Positions 16,971 through 25,750 of a stretch of 64,000 nucleotides of DNA are shown here, in pieces. The position numbers and the translations under genes were made by a program. Below the pieces are notes generated by a model, which saw only the letters and a list, made by a program, of their open reading frames with translations, was not told the DNA's origin and did no database searches. This stretch comes from a virus. The DNA lies in the IMG/VR virus record IMGVR_UViG_3300026488_000019, positions 1 through 64,000 of that record. One strand, 5' to 3'. Numbering within the stretch: position 1 is the first letter of the stretch; every line of letters begins with the position of its first letter.

Positions 16971-17825
16971 TTAAGGAATTTTATACAACACAAAAGTAGA
17001 AAATTGAGAGGCTGAGGAAAGCTGAGATTTAAGCCTTTCTTTATCTTTGGTTATATGAAAAGGATTACCATTTTCAAAGATTTCAACATTAGGATACAGT
17101 TTAATGTCTTGAGAATAATAAGTAAGCTTATTATAAGCTTCTTTAACAGAACGGAGATTACTCCCTACTCCGTCTTGAATATAACAGTATATAAAAGGAA
17201 GATTGCATAAATCTTTTATGTATTGAAAATTTGGATTACTACAACCATTCCAGTAAGGAGAAACAACTGTAACGTATTTATACTTTTGGTATGCATAATT
17301 AGCAACTTCCCTTACATAAGAGGAATAGTTATCAAAAATAACACATAAGTTGAGTTCTTCAGGAATGTAAACTCCTAAAATGGAGGATTTCCATTTTGAA
17401 TAAATCCAATCTATATATCTTTTTTGATGTTCAACCCATTCTTTATTATAGTAACCATTAGACTGAGCAAATTTAGGATAATCTACATCTAAGCCAACAA
17501 TCACCTGAAAATTATTATCAATTAGATGTTGAATAATTCTGTTTTGGTTCCGTATATCTAAGTTTCCATTGTAAGTATCATAATTGACAATAAAGAAGCT
17601 AAAATCACAGTTTAATTCTGCTTCAGTTAGATAAATTTTCTCTAACAAGTTTTCTGGAGAATCTTTGTGATATTTATCTTGATAAATAAATGCTCCAACC
17701 TCATTATTTAATACCAACTTCATTTCAGTTCCAGTTGACTTGTTAGAAGGAGGGTTGTTGCCACCTCCTCCACAGGATATAAAAGTAGTAGCAACAACCC
17801 CCAAAATAACAAATAAACTACGCAT
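16971..17825 (-). CDS. Lipoprotein with TIM-barrel glycosidase-like domain
   Basis: Residues 1-17 are a signal sequence ending in the lipobox FISC followed by GGGG, so the product should be acylated at Cys18. The mature part alternates hydrophobic strands and helices (FFIVNYDT, VIVGLDVDYP, ILGVYIPEELNL, YVTVVSPYW, LPFIYCYIQDG), an eight-strand barrel rhythm resembling DUF4434-type glycosidases; IPEE could hold catalytic acids. It is unusual for a lipoprotein to be coded between fibre genes. It may act on surface glycans, block superinfection or be a moron. Assignment of the fold is by eye only. Confidence 0.6.
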   Translation of the reverse strand: MRSLFVILGVVATTFISCGGGGNNPPSNKSTGTEMKLVLNNEVGAFIYQDKYHKDSPENLLEKIYLTEAELNCDFSFFIVNYDTYNGNLDIRNQNRIIQHLIDNNFQVIVGLDVDYPKFAQSNGYYNKEWVEHQKRYIDWIYSKWKSSILGVYIPEELNLCVIFDNYSSYVREVANYAYQKYKYVTVVSPYWNGCSNPNFQYIKDLCNLPFIYCYIQDGVGSNLRSVKEAYNKLTYYSQDIKLYPNVEIFENGNPFHITKDKERLKSQLSSASQFSTFVLYKIP

Positions 17826-17827
17826 TT

Positions 17828-18415
17828 TTATCCTCTTGATGCAGTGTTGGTACTATCTGATGTAGCAGTAGAACTGCTATTTTGAAGTAAGTTAATAGCG
17901 TCTTGAATAGTATAGTCTAACACAAAGAATTTATGGGTAGGTCTTATCCAAAACTTTACCTCAGTCTTGGTTGCTAAGGAATGAAAAATTCTTTCTTTTA
18001 TAGTAAAAGCGTTAGGAACTATTGAATATACCTTAGTTACCTTATAGACTCCAGGAAAAAGAAAGGTTAATTTCATTCTGGATGAGTTAGAGTTTCGGAA
18101 TACCACTGGAACTAGTAGCGAATGGGTTTTAGAAGTAATTTCTACCAAATAGTAAGAGTTCTCTAAAGCTAAAGGTTTTCTTAAATAAATATCTGAATAC
18201 ACCTCAACTGTATAATTGTAAGGTTGTCCTTTTTCTAAGAAGTACTTTCCTGAAAATACAAAGGTAATGTCTGTTTCAGTAGGTAAATACTCCAAAGGTT
18301 CTATGTACCAATCTTTTCTATTTATGTTACCTTCATAGTAAGAAAAACCATCTAATTCTAGAATAGGAGTTAAAGGTATTTCCTTTTTATAAGTTGTAGG
18401 CACACGAAATTTCAT
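17828..18415 (-). CDS. hypothetical virion-associated beta protein (195 aa)
   Basis: Strand-rich protein with many tyrosines and a Ser/Thr-rich C-terminal tail (SSSTATSDSTNTASRG). It begins 2 nt from the end of the 704-aa fibre gene. Probably a fibre or baseplate-attached component by position. No domain recognised. Confidence 0.5.
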   Translation of the reverse strand: MKFRVPTTYKKEIPLTPILELDGFSYYEGNINRKDWYIEPLEYLPTETDITFVFSGKYFLEKGQPYNYTVEVYSDIYLRKPLALENSYYLVEITSKTHSLLVPVVFRNSNSSRMKLTFLFPGVYKVTKVYSIVPNAFTIKERIFHSLATKTEVKFWIRPTHKFFVLDYTIQDAINLLQNSSSTATSDSTNTASRG

Positions 18416-18416
18416 A

Positions 18417-20531
18417 TTAAGCCTCCTTTGGAAGTGCAGAGTAAGCTATTAATTCATACTCATGTGGACCTTGAAGTGAGCAAGAAACAGTCTGTTCTTT
18501 TGTTTCTTCAAAGATTTCTGGTACTTCATTAAGGGTTTCATCAGCAGTATCAGTTGAATAGGTCTTACGTTCAAATTCATATTCTAACTTGTCTTTGTTT
18601 ATTAAGCTAGTTCCTTCAGATACAAGAACTTTTTCGTCCTTTCCATACACTAACTTTGAAACTGGTTCATAGTCTGGAGCAATCCATATCCTAATATGAT
18701 AGTCGTCATATTCATCTTTAAAAAACTTAAAAGCAAAGTAGCACCCAAATACCTTTTTGTTGAGGAGATAGTCATTAAGAGCTCCAGTATAATGGGTATT
18801 CAGTATATTACCTGATCTATCAACTAACATTCCACCTATCCACATCTTTTCAATAGAGGAGTCACATAATTCAAAAAGACGAGAACCAAGTTCTACAACT
18901 TTGTAGGTTGTATCATTTTCCTTTCTAAGGAAAGTATTTTTAGCAAGAGGTACTAAATCAGTAGGTCTTAATGAATCATCTAAAAAGATAATGTAAGGAG
19001 AGTTGAGAGAATTACTAGGAGGTAAAGAACCCTCACCTTTCCATTTGTAGGTTTTACCTGAATTTAGGTCTGATATAACAAATCTATCATCAGGAGTGTA
19101 ACTAACATCACGAATTAATACAGCCAACCTTTTGTCTAAGGAAAAGGACATAAAAGGAACTTCATTATAATGAGTGATAGTATCTATTGCTGTATTTGGA
19201 AACTTAAAAGTAATTAAATTTTTATCTGGAGTTGATACAGCGTAAAAACATTGTGATGCATTAGTCAAAATACCATAACTAGAAGGACAATCTTGGGAGG
19301 AACTGCTAGGACAATTCACATTTGTTTTAGTTAAAACTAGACCTCTTACTCTAAAGTAGTCGCTATAGTATTTATAATTACCAAAAGTTTCCATCCAAAG
19401 TCTAGAAGAATCTGTAACTAAATCTTGACTGTGAGTATCTTGAGCTCTATACTCAACATAACCATCAAGGTCAAGATATGAACAAAAACTTCTTACTGTA
19501 GTAGAGGAGCAAATACAATCTGGATGAAGTGTCCAACCATCATCTTTACAAGTTCCATGACAAGTGTAATAATCTATATCTACATTTGGTCCGTAGCCTA
19601 ACTCAACAGAATCTGATTCTTCAATTGCATATTTCCTAATTTTCTTCTCCTTGAAATCATAAGATATGAGAAGTCCTGAAGAACTAAGTAGGAATTTAAA
19701 AGAATTACTCTGAACAATTGGTTTGTTAAATTCAGTAGAAGGGTCATCGTTTCCTTCTACTACAACTCCATATCCACTAGCAAAAGTCAACTCATTAAAC
19801 AAGATATAGTTTATCGTATTCCCTTTTTGAACTTTCAAAACGAATGGTACTTTACCTACTTCTCTAGGAGTAATATATGAAATCCTGAATTTATTGCTAT
19901 CTAACTTCTTAACTACTAATCTTGGGTCATTAGAAATTATTTCTACATTATCAGGAGCTTGGTCAAAATTGAAGGTGAGGTCATAGTAATAAACATTTTG
20001 TTTAGTGCAAGTCCAGTACCAAAATACCTCTATTTCTTCTTTAGTCTTACCTTCATAATCTACTACATCCCAAGAGTTAAGGTTGGAAAAGTTTTCGCTA
20101 CTATCTTTACATGTAACTTCTATAAAAGCAGGTTCAGAAAGATTACCTAACCTGTTTACTGCATAACAAACGATTTTAAACTTATCTCCTGGTTTAGCAT
20201 CAGAAGGAATAGTAAATTCTAAGGTGTCCCCTGCTACTGAATTACCATCAGGTAAAATCCACTTGTAGAAGATGTATTCAGAAGGGTCTCTTGGTATAGA
20301 AAAACCTGCTTTTAATGTAATCTTTTCACCAGCTTTTCCACTAGCTTCTCCCCAAACTAAAGGCTTAGTTAATTGAATTTCTAGAGCACTTAATTTACCT
20401 AAACTTGAACTGATTTGTTCAGAAAGCTCTTCAAAATTAGAGTTCATATCGTTGGAAAGGTTGTCAATGTCAAAACCCAACTCTCTAAGTTTCTTGTAAA
20501 TAGCTGGAGTTAAAAGTTCAAAACTTCCCAT
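18417..20531 (-). CDS. Tail fibre/baseplate protein with Ig/PKD-like domain (704 aa)
   Basis: Residues 1-50 are helical and may trimerise. Residues ~55-145 resemble an Ig/PKD module ending IEVTCKD, then another beta module to about 260. A cysteine-rich stretch (CHGTC, CICS, then FCSYL, about residues 325-350) may form disulfides or bind metal. The rest looks like a large beta-propeller or sandwich with repeated DLN/DG turns. Position immediately downstream of the collar fibre supports a structural or adsorption role. Confidence 0.6.
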   Translation of the reverse strand: MGSFELLTPAIYKKLRELGFDIDNLSNDMNSNFEELSEQISSSLGKLSALEIQLTKPLVWGEASGKAGEKITLKAGFSIPRDPSEYIFYKWILPDGNSVAGDTLEFTIPSDAKPGDKFKIVCYAVNRLGNLSEPAFIEVTCKDSSENFSNLNSWDVVDYEGKTKEEIEVFWYWTCTKQNVYYYDLTFNFDQAPDNVEIISNDPRLVVKKLDSNKFRISYITPREVGKVPFVLKVQKGNTINYILFNELTFASGYGVVVEGNDDPSTEFNKPIVQSNSFKFLLSSSGLLISYDFKEKKIRKYAIEESDSVELGYGPNVDIDYYTCHGTCKDDGWTLHPDCICSSTTVRSFCSYLDLDGYVEYRAQDTHSQDLVTDSSRLWMETFGNYKYYSDYFRVRGLVLTKTNVNCPSSSSQDCPSSYGILTNASQCFYAVSTPDKNLITFKFPNTAIDTITHYNEVPFMSFSLDKRLAVLIRDVSYTPDDRFVISDLNSGKTYKWKGEGSLPPSNSLNSPYIIFLDDSLRPTDLVPLAKNTFLRKENDTTYKVVELGSRLFELCDSSIEKMWIGGMLVDRSGNILNTHYTGALNDYLLNKKVFGCYFAFKFFKDEYDDYHIRIWIAPDYEPVSKLVYGKDEKVLVSEGTSLINKDKLEYEFERKTYSTDTADETLNEVPEIFEETKEQTVSCSLQGPHEYELIAYSALPKEA

Positions 20532-20543
20532 TTATACCTCCAA

Positions 20544-21749
20544 TTAAGAAAGAGTTTGATTAACAGTAATTGGTAAATTGTCCTCATTGTAAGAGATATT
20601 TTCAGTAATAGTATTACCACTAAACTGGTAGGTAACAGTAGTAGGTAATCCGTCTTCATTATAAGTTATTGATACAGTTCCTAATTCTTCACTTTTTGAG
20701 CTATCCTTCCAAACTTGAATAGTCTCAGGTAGGTTATCTGCATTGTAAGAAATCTCTTTATAGTAAGTTCCTTTATAGTCTCCTAATACAACAGCCCTTA
20801 ATATCTCTAACGCAAAATTGGAATTTTGAATAGAGGAAGAACTTACATTAGAAAGATCTGATAGAACATAGTCAGCTCCTAATCCACTATAAGCAAAAAG
20901 GAGAACTACTTTATCAGTTAAAGCATAACCTACTCTAACAGAAGTTTTGTTCTGAGTAAAAGAACCAGCTTCAGTATCAGATAGATAAACCATTTGATTA
21001 GGGTTAAATGTAGCATTAGGTATTTCTACTAATCCTGAAACTACTAAAGAATTCCTACTAGGGAAAGCTACTCCTATAACCTTCTCTTTTTCTGAACCAT
21101 CAGCTATGGCTGGATAATACTTTCCATCAGAACCTCTGTAAACTAACATTCCATCATTTACAGAAGAGTCAAATACAGCTTTCTCATCCCAATATTGCCC
21201 TACATAGGTAAACTCTGAACCATTACACAAGTCAACAAAAATTCCAGCCTTCTTTAAAGCATTTAGTAAATGAGTATGAGCACAAGGAGCAGAGTTGTGG
21301 TCTTCTATATCTGGAACTGCTGTATATACAAATTCAAAAAGGTCTGTTGCATCTATGTTCTGAATTTTAATCTGAATAAGAAGGGTTAAAGTTCCAGCTG
21401 GGTCATATTGGATAACAGGATCAGCTTGGTGGATAGCTAATAGGAAGTCTTGTCCTTCAGGATTAGTTCCTACTAAGTAAATCTCTGCTACATCTTTAAC
21501 TTCAGTAGTAGCTTTATAAGGAATAGTACATCTAAATTGAACTGTGTCGTAAGAGATAATATCTACACCTGATATGTTTTCAAATCCAAACCAAGTAGGA
21601 TTAATGTCATTAATAGTTCTACTTGAATCTAATTTTCCTTTAGTATCTGATACAGCAAACTTAACAGGTTTAATAAAGAAACCTTCTTTATTAGCTACTT
21701 TAATGGAATTGGCTAAACCTTCATTGGTAATGATACCCGTTATGGCCAT
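20544..21749 (-). CDS. Tail-collar fibre protein (DUF3751-like N-terminus)
   Basis: The first 160 residues (MAITGIITNEGL, then FAVSDTKG and the IPYKATTEVKDVAEIYLVG strand) match the phage tail-collar fibre domain that attaches side fibres to the P2-type gpI/J baseplate. The middle contains a head-binding-like beta region. The last 50 residues have three YN-D-LP-T repeats reminiscent of YD/RHS repeats. It directly follows the gpI-like gene, the usual order. Confidence 0.78.
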   Translation of the reverse strand: MAITGIITNEGLANSIKVANKEGFFIKPVKFAVSDTKGKLDSSRTINDINPTWFGFENISGVDIISYDTVQFRCTIPYKATTEVKDVAEIYLVGTNPEGQDFLLAIHQADPVIQYDPAGTLTLLIQIKIQNIDATDLFEFVYTAVPDIEDHNSAPCAHTHLLNALKKAGIFVDLCNGSEFTYVGQYWDEKAVFDSSVNDGMLVYRGSDGKYYPAIADGSEKEKVIGVAFPSRNSLVVSGLVEIPNATFNPNQMVYLSDTEAGSFTQNKTSVRVGYALTDKVVLLFAYSGLGADYVLSDLSNVSSSSIQNSNFALEILRAVVLGDYKGTYYKEISYNADNLPETIQVWKDSSKSEELGTVSITYNEDGLPTTVTYQFSGNTITENISYNEDNLPITVNQTLS

Positions 21750-21802
21750 AGTATCCCCCTATATCTACATAACAAAATAACGCCAAAATATAATGCCTTT
21801 CA

Positions 21803-22498
21803 TTATGAATTAAGGTAATACTTACCTATGTAAAATTCACCAACTTTAGTAGCTCCTACTATTGCTCCAGGATCTTGACTTATTATAGGAGCTTGAATCT
21901 TCTTTTTAAAGAAAGCTGAAGTCAATATTATTGAGGAAGAGGTAGCAAAACCGTCTTGCTTAACCTTGTTAGTAAAGAAACCAGCAGTTAAAATATCTGT
22001 ATCAATAGAGCCTAAGTTAACTACCCATACCAAATAAATTAGAGGATAAACATAGTTTCTCATAAACCAGAGGATTTGACTCATAGGAGTTTTTCCTGGT
22101 TGAGTATTAACATTGGAAGGGTCAACATATAAAGAAACTTCAGCAGTACAGCAAGGGAGTCTTTCAGGTTCTTCCCACCACTCTTTAATTTCAAACTTCC
22201 AACCTAGTAAGTTAAACAAAAGCTCCAAACCTGAGCGTTTACCTTTATAAGCTCTTATCAAAGAGAAATAGGCTGAAAGGATTTCTTTGGTTTCCTCAGT
22301 TTTAAGCATATCTATTATGTAGTCAACTCCAAACTCTTTATAAACTTCTTCTATATCTTCAGTATTGGAAGGGTCTAGCTTAGAAAGGAGAGGTTGAGCT
22401 ATTTCATTGTCTTTCTCCACTACTTTGTCCAGGAGTTCTGTTATATACTGAAATATCTCCTCATCTCTTAAGTTCTCTGGAATAAATTCAATCTTCAT
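21803..22498 (-). CDS. Baseplate protein, P2 gpI-like
   Basis: Matches the Tail_P2_I family in its core: FSLIRAYKGKRSG near residue 75, then LLFNLLGW and EWWEEP. gpI joins the baseplate wedge to the fibres. 231 aa. It overlaps the gpJ-like gene by 1 nt, as in P2, where J and I are adjacent. Confidence 0.82.
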   Translation of the reverse strand: MKIEFIPENLRDEEIFQYITELLDKVVEKDNEIAQPLLSKLDPSNTEDIEEVYKEFGVDYIIDMLKTEETKEILSAYFSLIRAYKGKRSGLELLFNLLGWKFEIKEWWEEPERLPCCTAEVSLYVDPSNVNTQPGKTPMSQILWFMRNYVYPLIYLVWVVNLGSIDTDILTAGFFTNKVKQDGFATSSSIILTSAFFKKKIQAPIISQDPGAIVGATKVGEFYIGKYYLNS

Positions 22499-23802
22499 TA
22501 GAAGAACTCCAATGAGTAGTTATTCACTTTTATGTAGGAATTCCAGTTTACAGTATAACCTGAAGTGTTATTGACTACCCTAGCTATTTTAATAAAGTCG
22601 TAATTTTCCTCTAGGTAAAACTCCATTTCATATAAGTCCAAATCTTTACCTAGTTTTTTAGAGAACTTTTCTATGCAGGACTCTACAGCTTCCTTTATTA
22701 GAGAAGTGTCAACAGTTCTGCTTAACCTGATTTTGAAAGTTAAATTTACTTGAATTTCCTCTGGGTCAATTATCTCTGGTAGAGGAATACCCATAGGTCT
22801 TAGTTGGTCAACAAAGTCTAAAAACTCTTGTTTCTCTTCATCAGAAAGTGAAGTTAAGTCTTCTTTTAAGTAGGAAAGCTGAACTATACAGAATTTATTT
22901 TCCTTATCGTGGGAAACTGCATCCCTCAAGTAAGGAAACTTGATTAAGAACAGTTTTTTGTAATCTTCTCTAGCCCTTACTATTAGAGAAGTATCAGCAT
23001 AGTAAGGAGCTATTACTTGTATAGATTTAAGGGAATCAGGTTTTATTGGCTTTTCTACTTTAAGAGGAGTAAATCTGTTATCATAGAAGATGATATCATT
23101 TACTTCAAATGAATCTGTTTTGTAGTCAAAGTAAATCCCTTTTATCTTGGCTTTATCTCCTTCTGAGTATGTATCATTAAGGTTAAGGTAGAAAGCATCT
23201 ATTGATAAAGCTTGATTGGTTAGTAATAACCACTTCTCCTTTAGGTCTCTAACCTTTAAAGAGTAATCAGCTTTAGTTCCATTTACCTCAAAGTCAAATA
23301 TTTCTGAAACTTGAGTTAAAAACCTTAAGAAGATGTATTTCTGAGTTTCAGAGGTAAAGGAGATGGTTTTCTCTTCCTCAACGTACTTACCTATATAAGC
23401 ATAAAACTTTTTAGTCTCCCCTGCATTAACAACTAAGTCATCTGAAAGAATTATATCGTAATCTCCAACATAGCCTATAACAGAGTATTTATTTAGTGTA
23501 AGTACCTCATCTGAAGAAACTTGGAAAACTACTTTAGGAGGATAACCTCTAAATACTGGATAAGATAAACCTTCAGCAATGGAAATAGCTGAGGAGGTTA
23601 TTTTGGCTTGATGGAGGTAAGCTTCTCTTCTAGCAAAGTAAGTCTTAGTTAATAAGAATGAACCAACTCCAGCTAACAGTTCCAAAAGTATTTGACCAGT
23701 AGAGGTTTCAAAGAAGTCTTTCCAAGATTCTCCTTGTGATTCAACATATTCCTTTAAATCCTGTAATATTTCCTCATAAGAAACTGATTTAGGGTCTATC
23801 AT
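22498..23802 (-). CDS. Baseplate wedge protein, gpJ-like
   Basis: 434 aa, with the Baseplate_J pattern: an N-terminal helical region (SWKDFFETSTGQILLELLAG), a central beta domain with YVGDYDIIL, and a C-terminal domain that includes RPMGIPLPEI and a domain with FKIRLSRTVDTSLIKEAVE. Homologous to P2 gpJ and T4 gp6, the main wedge protein. Located between gp25-like and gpI-like genes in the canonical order. Confidence 0.88.
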   Translation of the reverse strand: MIDPKSVSYEEILQDLKEYVESQGESWKDFFETSTGQILLELLAGVGSFLLTKTYFARREAYLHQAKITSSAISIAEGLSYPVFRGYPPKVVFQVSSDEVLTLNKYSVIGYVGDYDIILSDDLVVNAGETKKFYAYIGKYVEEEKTISFTSETQKYIFLRFLTQVSEIFDFEVNGTKADYSLKVRDLKEKWLLLTNQALSIDAFYLNLNDTYSEGDKAKIKGIYFDYKTDSFEVNDIIFYDNRFTPLKVEKPIKPDSLKSIQVIAPYYADTSLIVRAREDYKKLFLIKFPYLRDAVSHDKENKFCIVQLSYLKEDLTSLSDEEKQEFLDFVDQLRPMGIPLPEIIDPEEIQVNLTFKIRLSRTVDTSLIKEAVESCIEKFSKKLGKDLDLYEMEFYLEENYDFIKIARVVNNTSGYTVNWNSYIKVNNYSLEFF

Positions 23803-23810
23803 TTCTACCT

Positions 23811-24176
23811 CTACTCAGGTTTTAAAATCTTAGTCCAGTTATAAGTTCCCTCTAACCCTTTGATTTTGAATATCAGGTTTACTACATAAAGGTTATCATC
23901 AGGATAAGGGATTACAGAAAGGGTTATGAGCTCTACTCTTGGTTCCCATATTTGAATGCTTTCTATGAGCTTGGATTTAATTAAGAAAGCAGTCATTTCA
24001 TCAATAGGTTCAAATAAGAGCTTTCTCAGTTCTGCTCCAAAGTTAGGTAGGAATAACCTCTCTCCTTTCTCAGTAGAAAGAAGATTATCTAAAGCTTGGT
24101 AAACAGCATGTTCATTAATTACTTTTTCAGATTTACTAGGTTTATTACTTACATCCGAGTAAACTATTGGATTCAT
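23811..24176 (-). CDS. Baseplate wedge protein, T4 gp25/P2 gpW-like
   Basis: 121 aa, the usual gp25 size. GERLFLPNFGAELRKLLFEP is the family signature (EPR-core region: the FEP and WEPRVEL segments). It helps trigger sheath assembly from the wedge. ATGA overlap with the PAAR gene upstream. Confidence 0.9.
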   Translation of the reverse strand: MNPIVYSDVSNKPSKSEKVINEHAVYQALDNLLSTEKGERLFLPNFGAELRKLLFEPIDEMTAFLIKSKLIESIQIWEPRVELITLSVIPYPDDNLYVVNLIFKIKGLEGTYNWTKILKPE

Positions 24177-24463
24177 TCTATCACCCTAAACCAAGTTTGG
24201 TTGGAATTCCTAGTGTGTCCACAGTTATCAGGTTTAGAAGATACATTAACAGGAATGTTATCTATGGTAAACCAACTTAATCCATTATCTGTTTTACACC
24301 TACCATAGCAATGAATAGGAGGTTTAGGACAAGGAGGGTGGGAAGAAACATTATCTCCATTAGTAGCCACTGGTAAACCATCTACAGTAAACCAGTTCTG
24401 CTTAGTATCTACTACTTTCCCTCCAGCCTCATTAGGGTCTTTAAGCCTGCTTATATACATCAT
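24173..24463 (-). CDS. PAAR-like spike tip protein
   Basis: 96 aa. Conserved pattern VDGLPVATNGDNVSSHP, then HCYG and, near the end, NVSSKPDNCGH: His/Cys ligands for one metal ion, repeated PAAR-type strands. It would cap the gp5-like spike and pierce the outer membrane. It overlaps the spike and gp25 genes by 4 nt each, so translation is coupled. It ends in TGA followed two codons later by TAG. Confidence 0.78.
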   Translation of the reverse strand: MMYISRLKDPNEAGGKVVDTKQNWFTVDGLPVATNGDNVSSHPPCPKPPIHCYGRCKTDNGLSWFTIDNIPVNVSSKPDNCGHTRNSNQTWFRVIE

Positions 24464-25008
24464 CTCTTAACCCAAGTAGCTGTAGAAGTTTTAACATAGA
24501 AGTCTCCTGCTACATCCCATACAACATCTTTAACTGATTTAATGTAAATAGTTCCATCCTTCTCAATCCTAATTTTTGAACCAGATGAATGATGGAACTC
24601 TACATACTCCTTAGCTTTATTTATCTTAAACCAATTATTCTTCTTATCCCTAAACCCATAAGTTTCAGGGTAGTCTTCATCAAATAAATGTTGATGGGTA
24701 GGAGTTGACTGGATTTCCCCTATGTAGTAAGGGTTATAAATAGAATCTTCAAACTTAACTATTACATAAGAACCTTTCTCTGGAACTGAAAAGTTAGAGG
24801 AATCAGACCTAGCTCCTAACAGGTTTGGTCTAATAGGATGAACAAAAGGTAAGTGTTTAGCTGGGATACCTTTCCATAAAGGTTTTATCATTACCTTTAT
24901 CCTCCCCAACTGGAGAGGGTCTGCGTTTCAGATAACCTCGCCTACCCACAACTTACTTGTTATGTCAAATTTTTCATCTTTCAAAGTATCAGCTAATGCT
25001 ATTATCAT
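24460..25008 (-). CDS. Baseplate central spike (T4 gp5/gpV-like OB-fold) with in-frame UGA
   Basis: Spike protein that sits under the hub and ends in the PAAR tip. The frame runs 183 codons from ATG 25008 (GGAGG 8 nt upstream) but contains TGA at codon 27 (24928-24930). Before it is LWVGEVI, after it NADPLQLGRIKVMI; the two join without gap onto the family signature, T4 gp5 WFVGVVEDRMDPLKLGRV, with the UGA at one aligned residue. The rest is OB-fold (LPFVHPI, GSYVIVKFED) and a short gp5C-like beta-helix (SGSKIRIEKDGTIYI). If UGA is not decoded, internal ATG 24891 would give a protein lacking the first OB strand. Confidence 0.82.
24901..24930 (-). promoter_or_regulatory. In-frame UGA plus hairpin in the spike gene (candidate recoding element)
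   Basis: After UGA come 9 unpaired nt, then CCTCTCC pairing with GGGGAGG (7 bp, one G-U) around tetraloop AGTT at nucleotides 17-20 after the stop. The 3' arm is also a Shine-Dalgarno for in-frame ATG 24891. The hub gene has a matching arrangement. Confidence 0.6.
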
Positions 25009-25747
25009 TTTTCTTCCTCCACTTGGGGAAGGTTATATTAAGAGCTTCCCTATTCAGAGTTAAATCTGTTACAATGGATTTAGCTGTAAAATACCTACAA
25101 ATCTTAGTTATGATGTAGCTTCCTGTATATAGGTCGTAAAAGTGCTTTTGTTTAGAGTCTATGTCAAACAACTTCAAGTGGTCTAAAACTTGATGTTTTA
25201 TAAACCTACCAGTATATCTTATGTTTACTTCCAGTCTTGAAAAGTGCATTAAGTTAGAAAGATTCTTAGATTTAGCATAAACCCAATGCTTATGAACATT
25301 GGAAAAATCTACTTTTACATAATCCTTTAATCTCAGATGTTCTATATCGTAAATGGTTTTATTATCAGGAACTAATGAGTAGGAAAGTTTATTACTGGGT
25401 ACAATAGGTTTACAGCAGAGCTTATTTTCAGTCTCATTATAACCAGCTATCTTCTTGGTTGATAACTTATTGATAAAACCAGTCCTTGAGGTTACTTTTA
25501 TGTCTCCTTCAAAAATGAAATCCCTAGAGCCTAACTTTTCCTTTCTAGGGAAAGCATTCCAAGGTTCTTGTCCTACTATATAAGGTAAGGATAAACATCT
25601 AAATCTTCCAAAACTCGTAATTCCTATTAAGTAAAACTCTTCTTCAGATATATAAGAGTTGAGCCAAAGTTCATTTATAAACTTTCTGTTAGGAATGTTA
25701 TACTGAATCCAAGTCATTTTATCCCTAGAACTAGGGAGGACTTGAAC
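24989..25747 (-). CDS. Baseplate hub protein (T4 gp27/gpD-like), C-terminal part after UGA
   Basis: Continues in the same frame after the TGA at 25748-25750: VQVLPSSRDK leads into MTWIQYNIPNRKFINELW, the hub signature (threading segment with WIQ and F..L). The 242 residues from ATG 25717 then form beta domains with KLSYSLV and YTGRFIKHQV strands. Hub N-part plus this part totals 394 codons, close to T4 gp27 (391 aa). It ends in TGA overlapping the spike start by 20 nt. If UGA is not read through, reinitiation at ATG 25717 (AGGGA upstream) is the alternative. Confidence 0.75.
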   Translation of the reverse strand, partial: VQVLPSSRDKMTWIQYNIPNRKFINELWLNSYISEEEFYLIGITSFGRFRCLSLPYIVGQEPWNAFPRKEKLGSRDFIFEGDIKVTSRTGFINKLSTKKIAGYNETENKLCCKPIVPSNKLSYSLVPDNKTIYDIEHLRLKDYVKVDFSNVHKHWVYAKSKNLSNLMHFSRLEVNIRYTGRFIKHQVLDHLKLFDIDSKQKHFYDLYTGSYIITKICRYFTAKSIVTDLTLNREALNITFPKWRKKNDNSIS

Positions 25748-25750
25748 TCA
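25722..25750 (-). promoter_or_regulatory. In-frame UGA plus hairpin in the hub gene (candidate recoding element)
   Basis: After UGA come 10 unpaired nt, then TCCCTA pairing with TAGGGA (6 bp) around tetraloop GTTC at nucleotides 17-20. The geometry is the same as in the spike gene. G is the first loop base here and the second in the spike. Bacterial SECIS elements also place a small hairpin with a G near the loop start shortly after UGA; that comparison is from known SECIS rules, not a search. Confidence 0.6.

Noticed and set aside
25722-25750. tRNA 3' half (GTTCAAGTCC with acceptor-like stem)
   Set aside because: GTTCAAGTCC resembles a T-loop but its arm cannot pair, no anticodon or D arm is found upstream, and the sequence is in frame with a conserved hub segment.
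24928-25750. Definite selenocysteine insertion
   Set aside because: Only geometry supports it. Homologues of the spike have D/E at this position, no Cys is known there, and no Sec machinery is visible in the window, so it is kept as one option among recoding modes.
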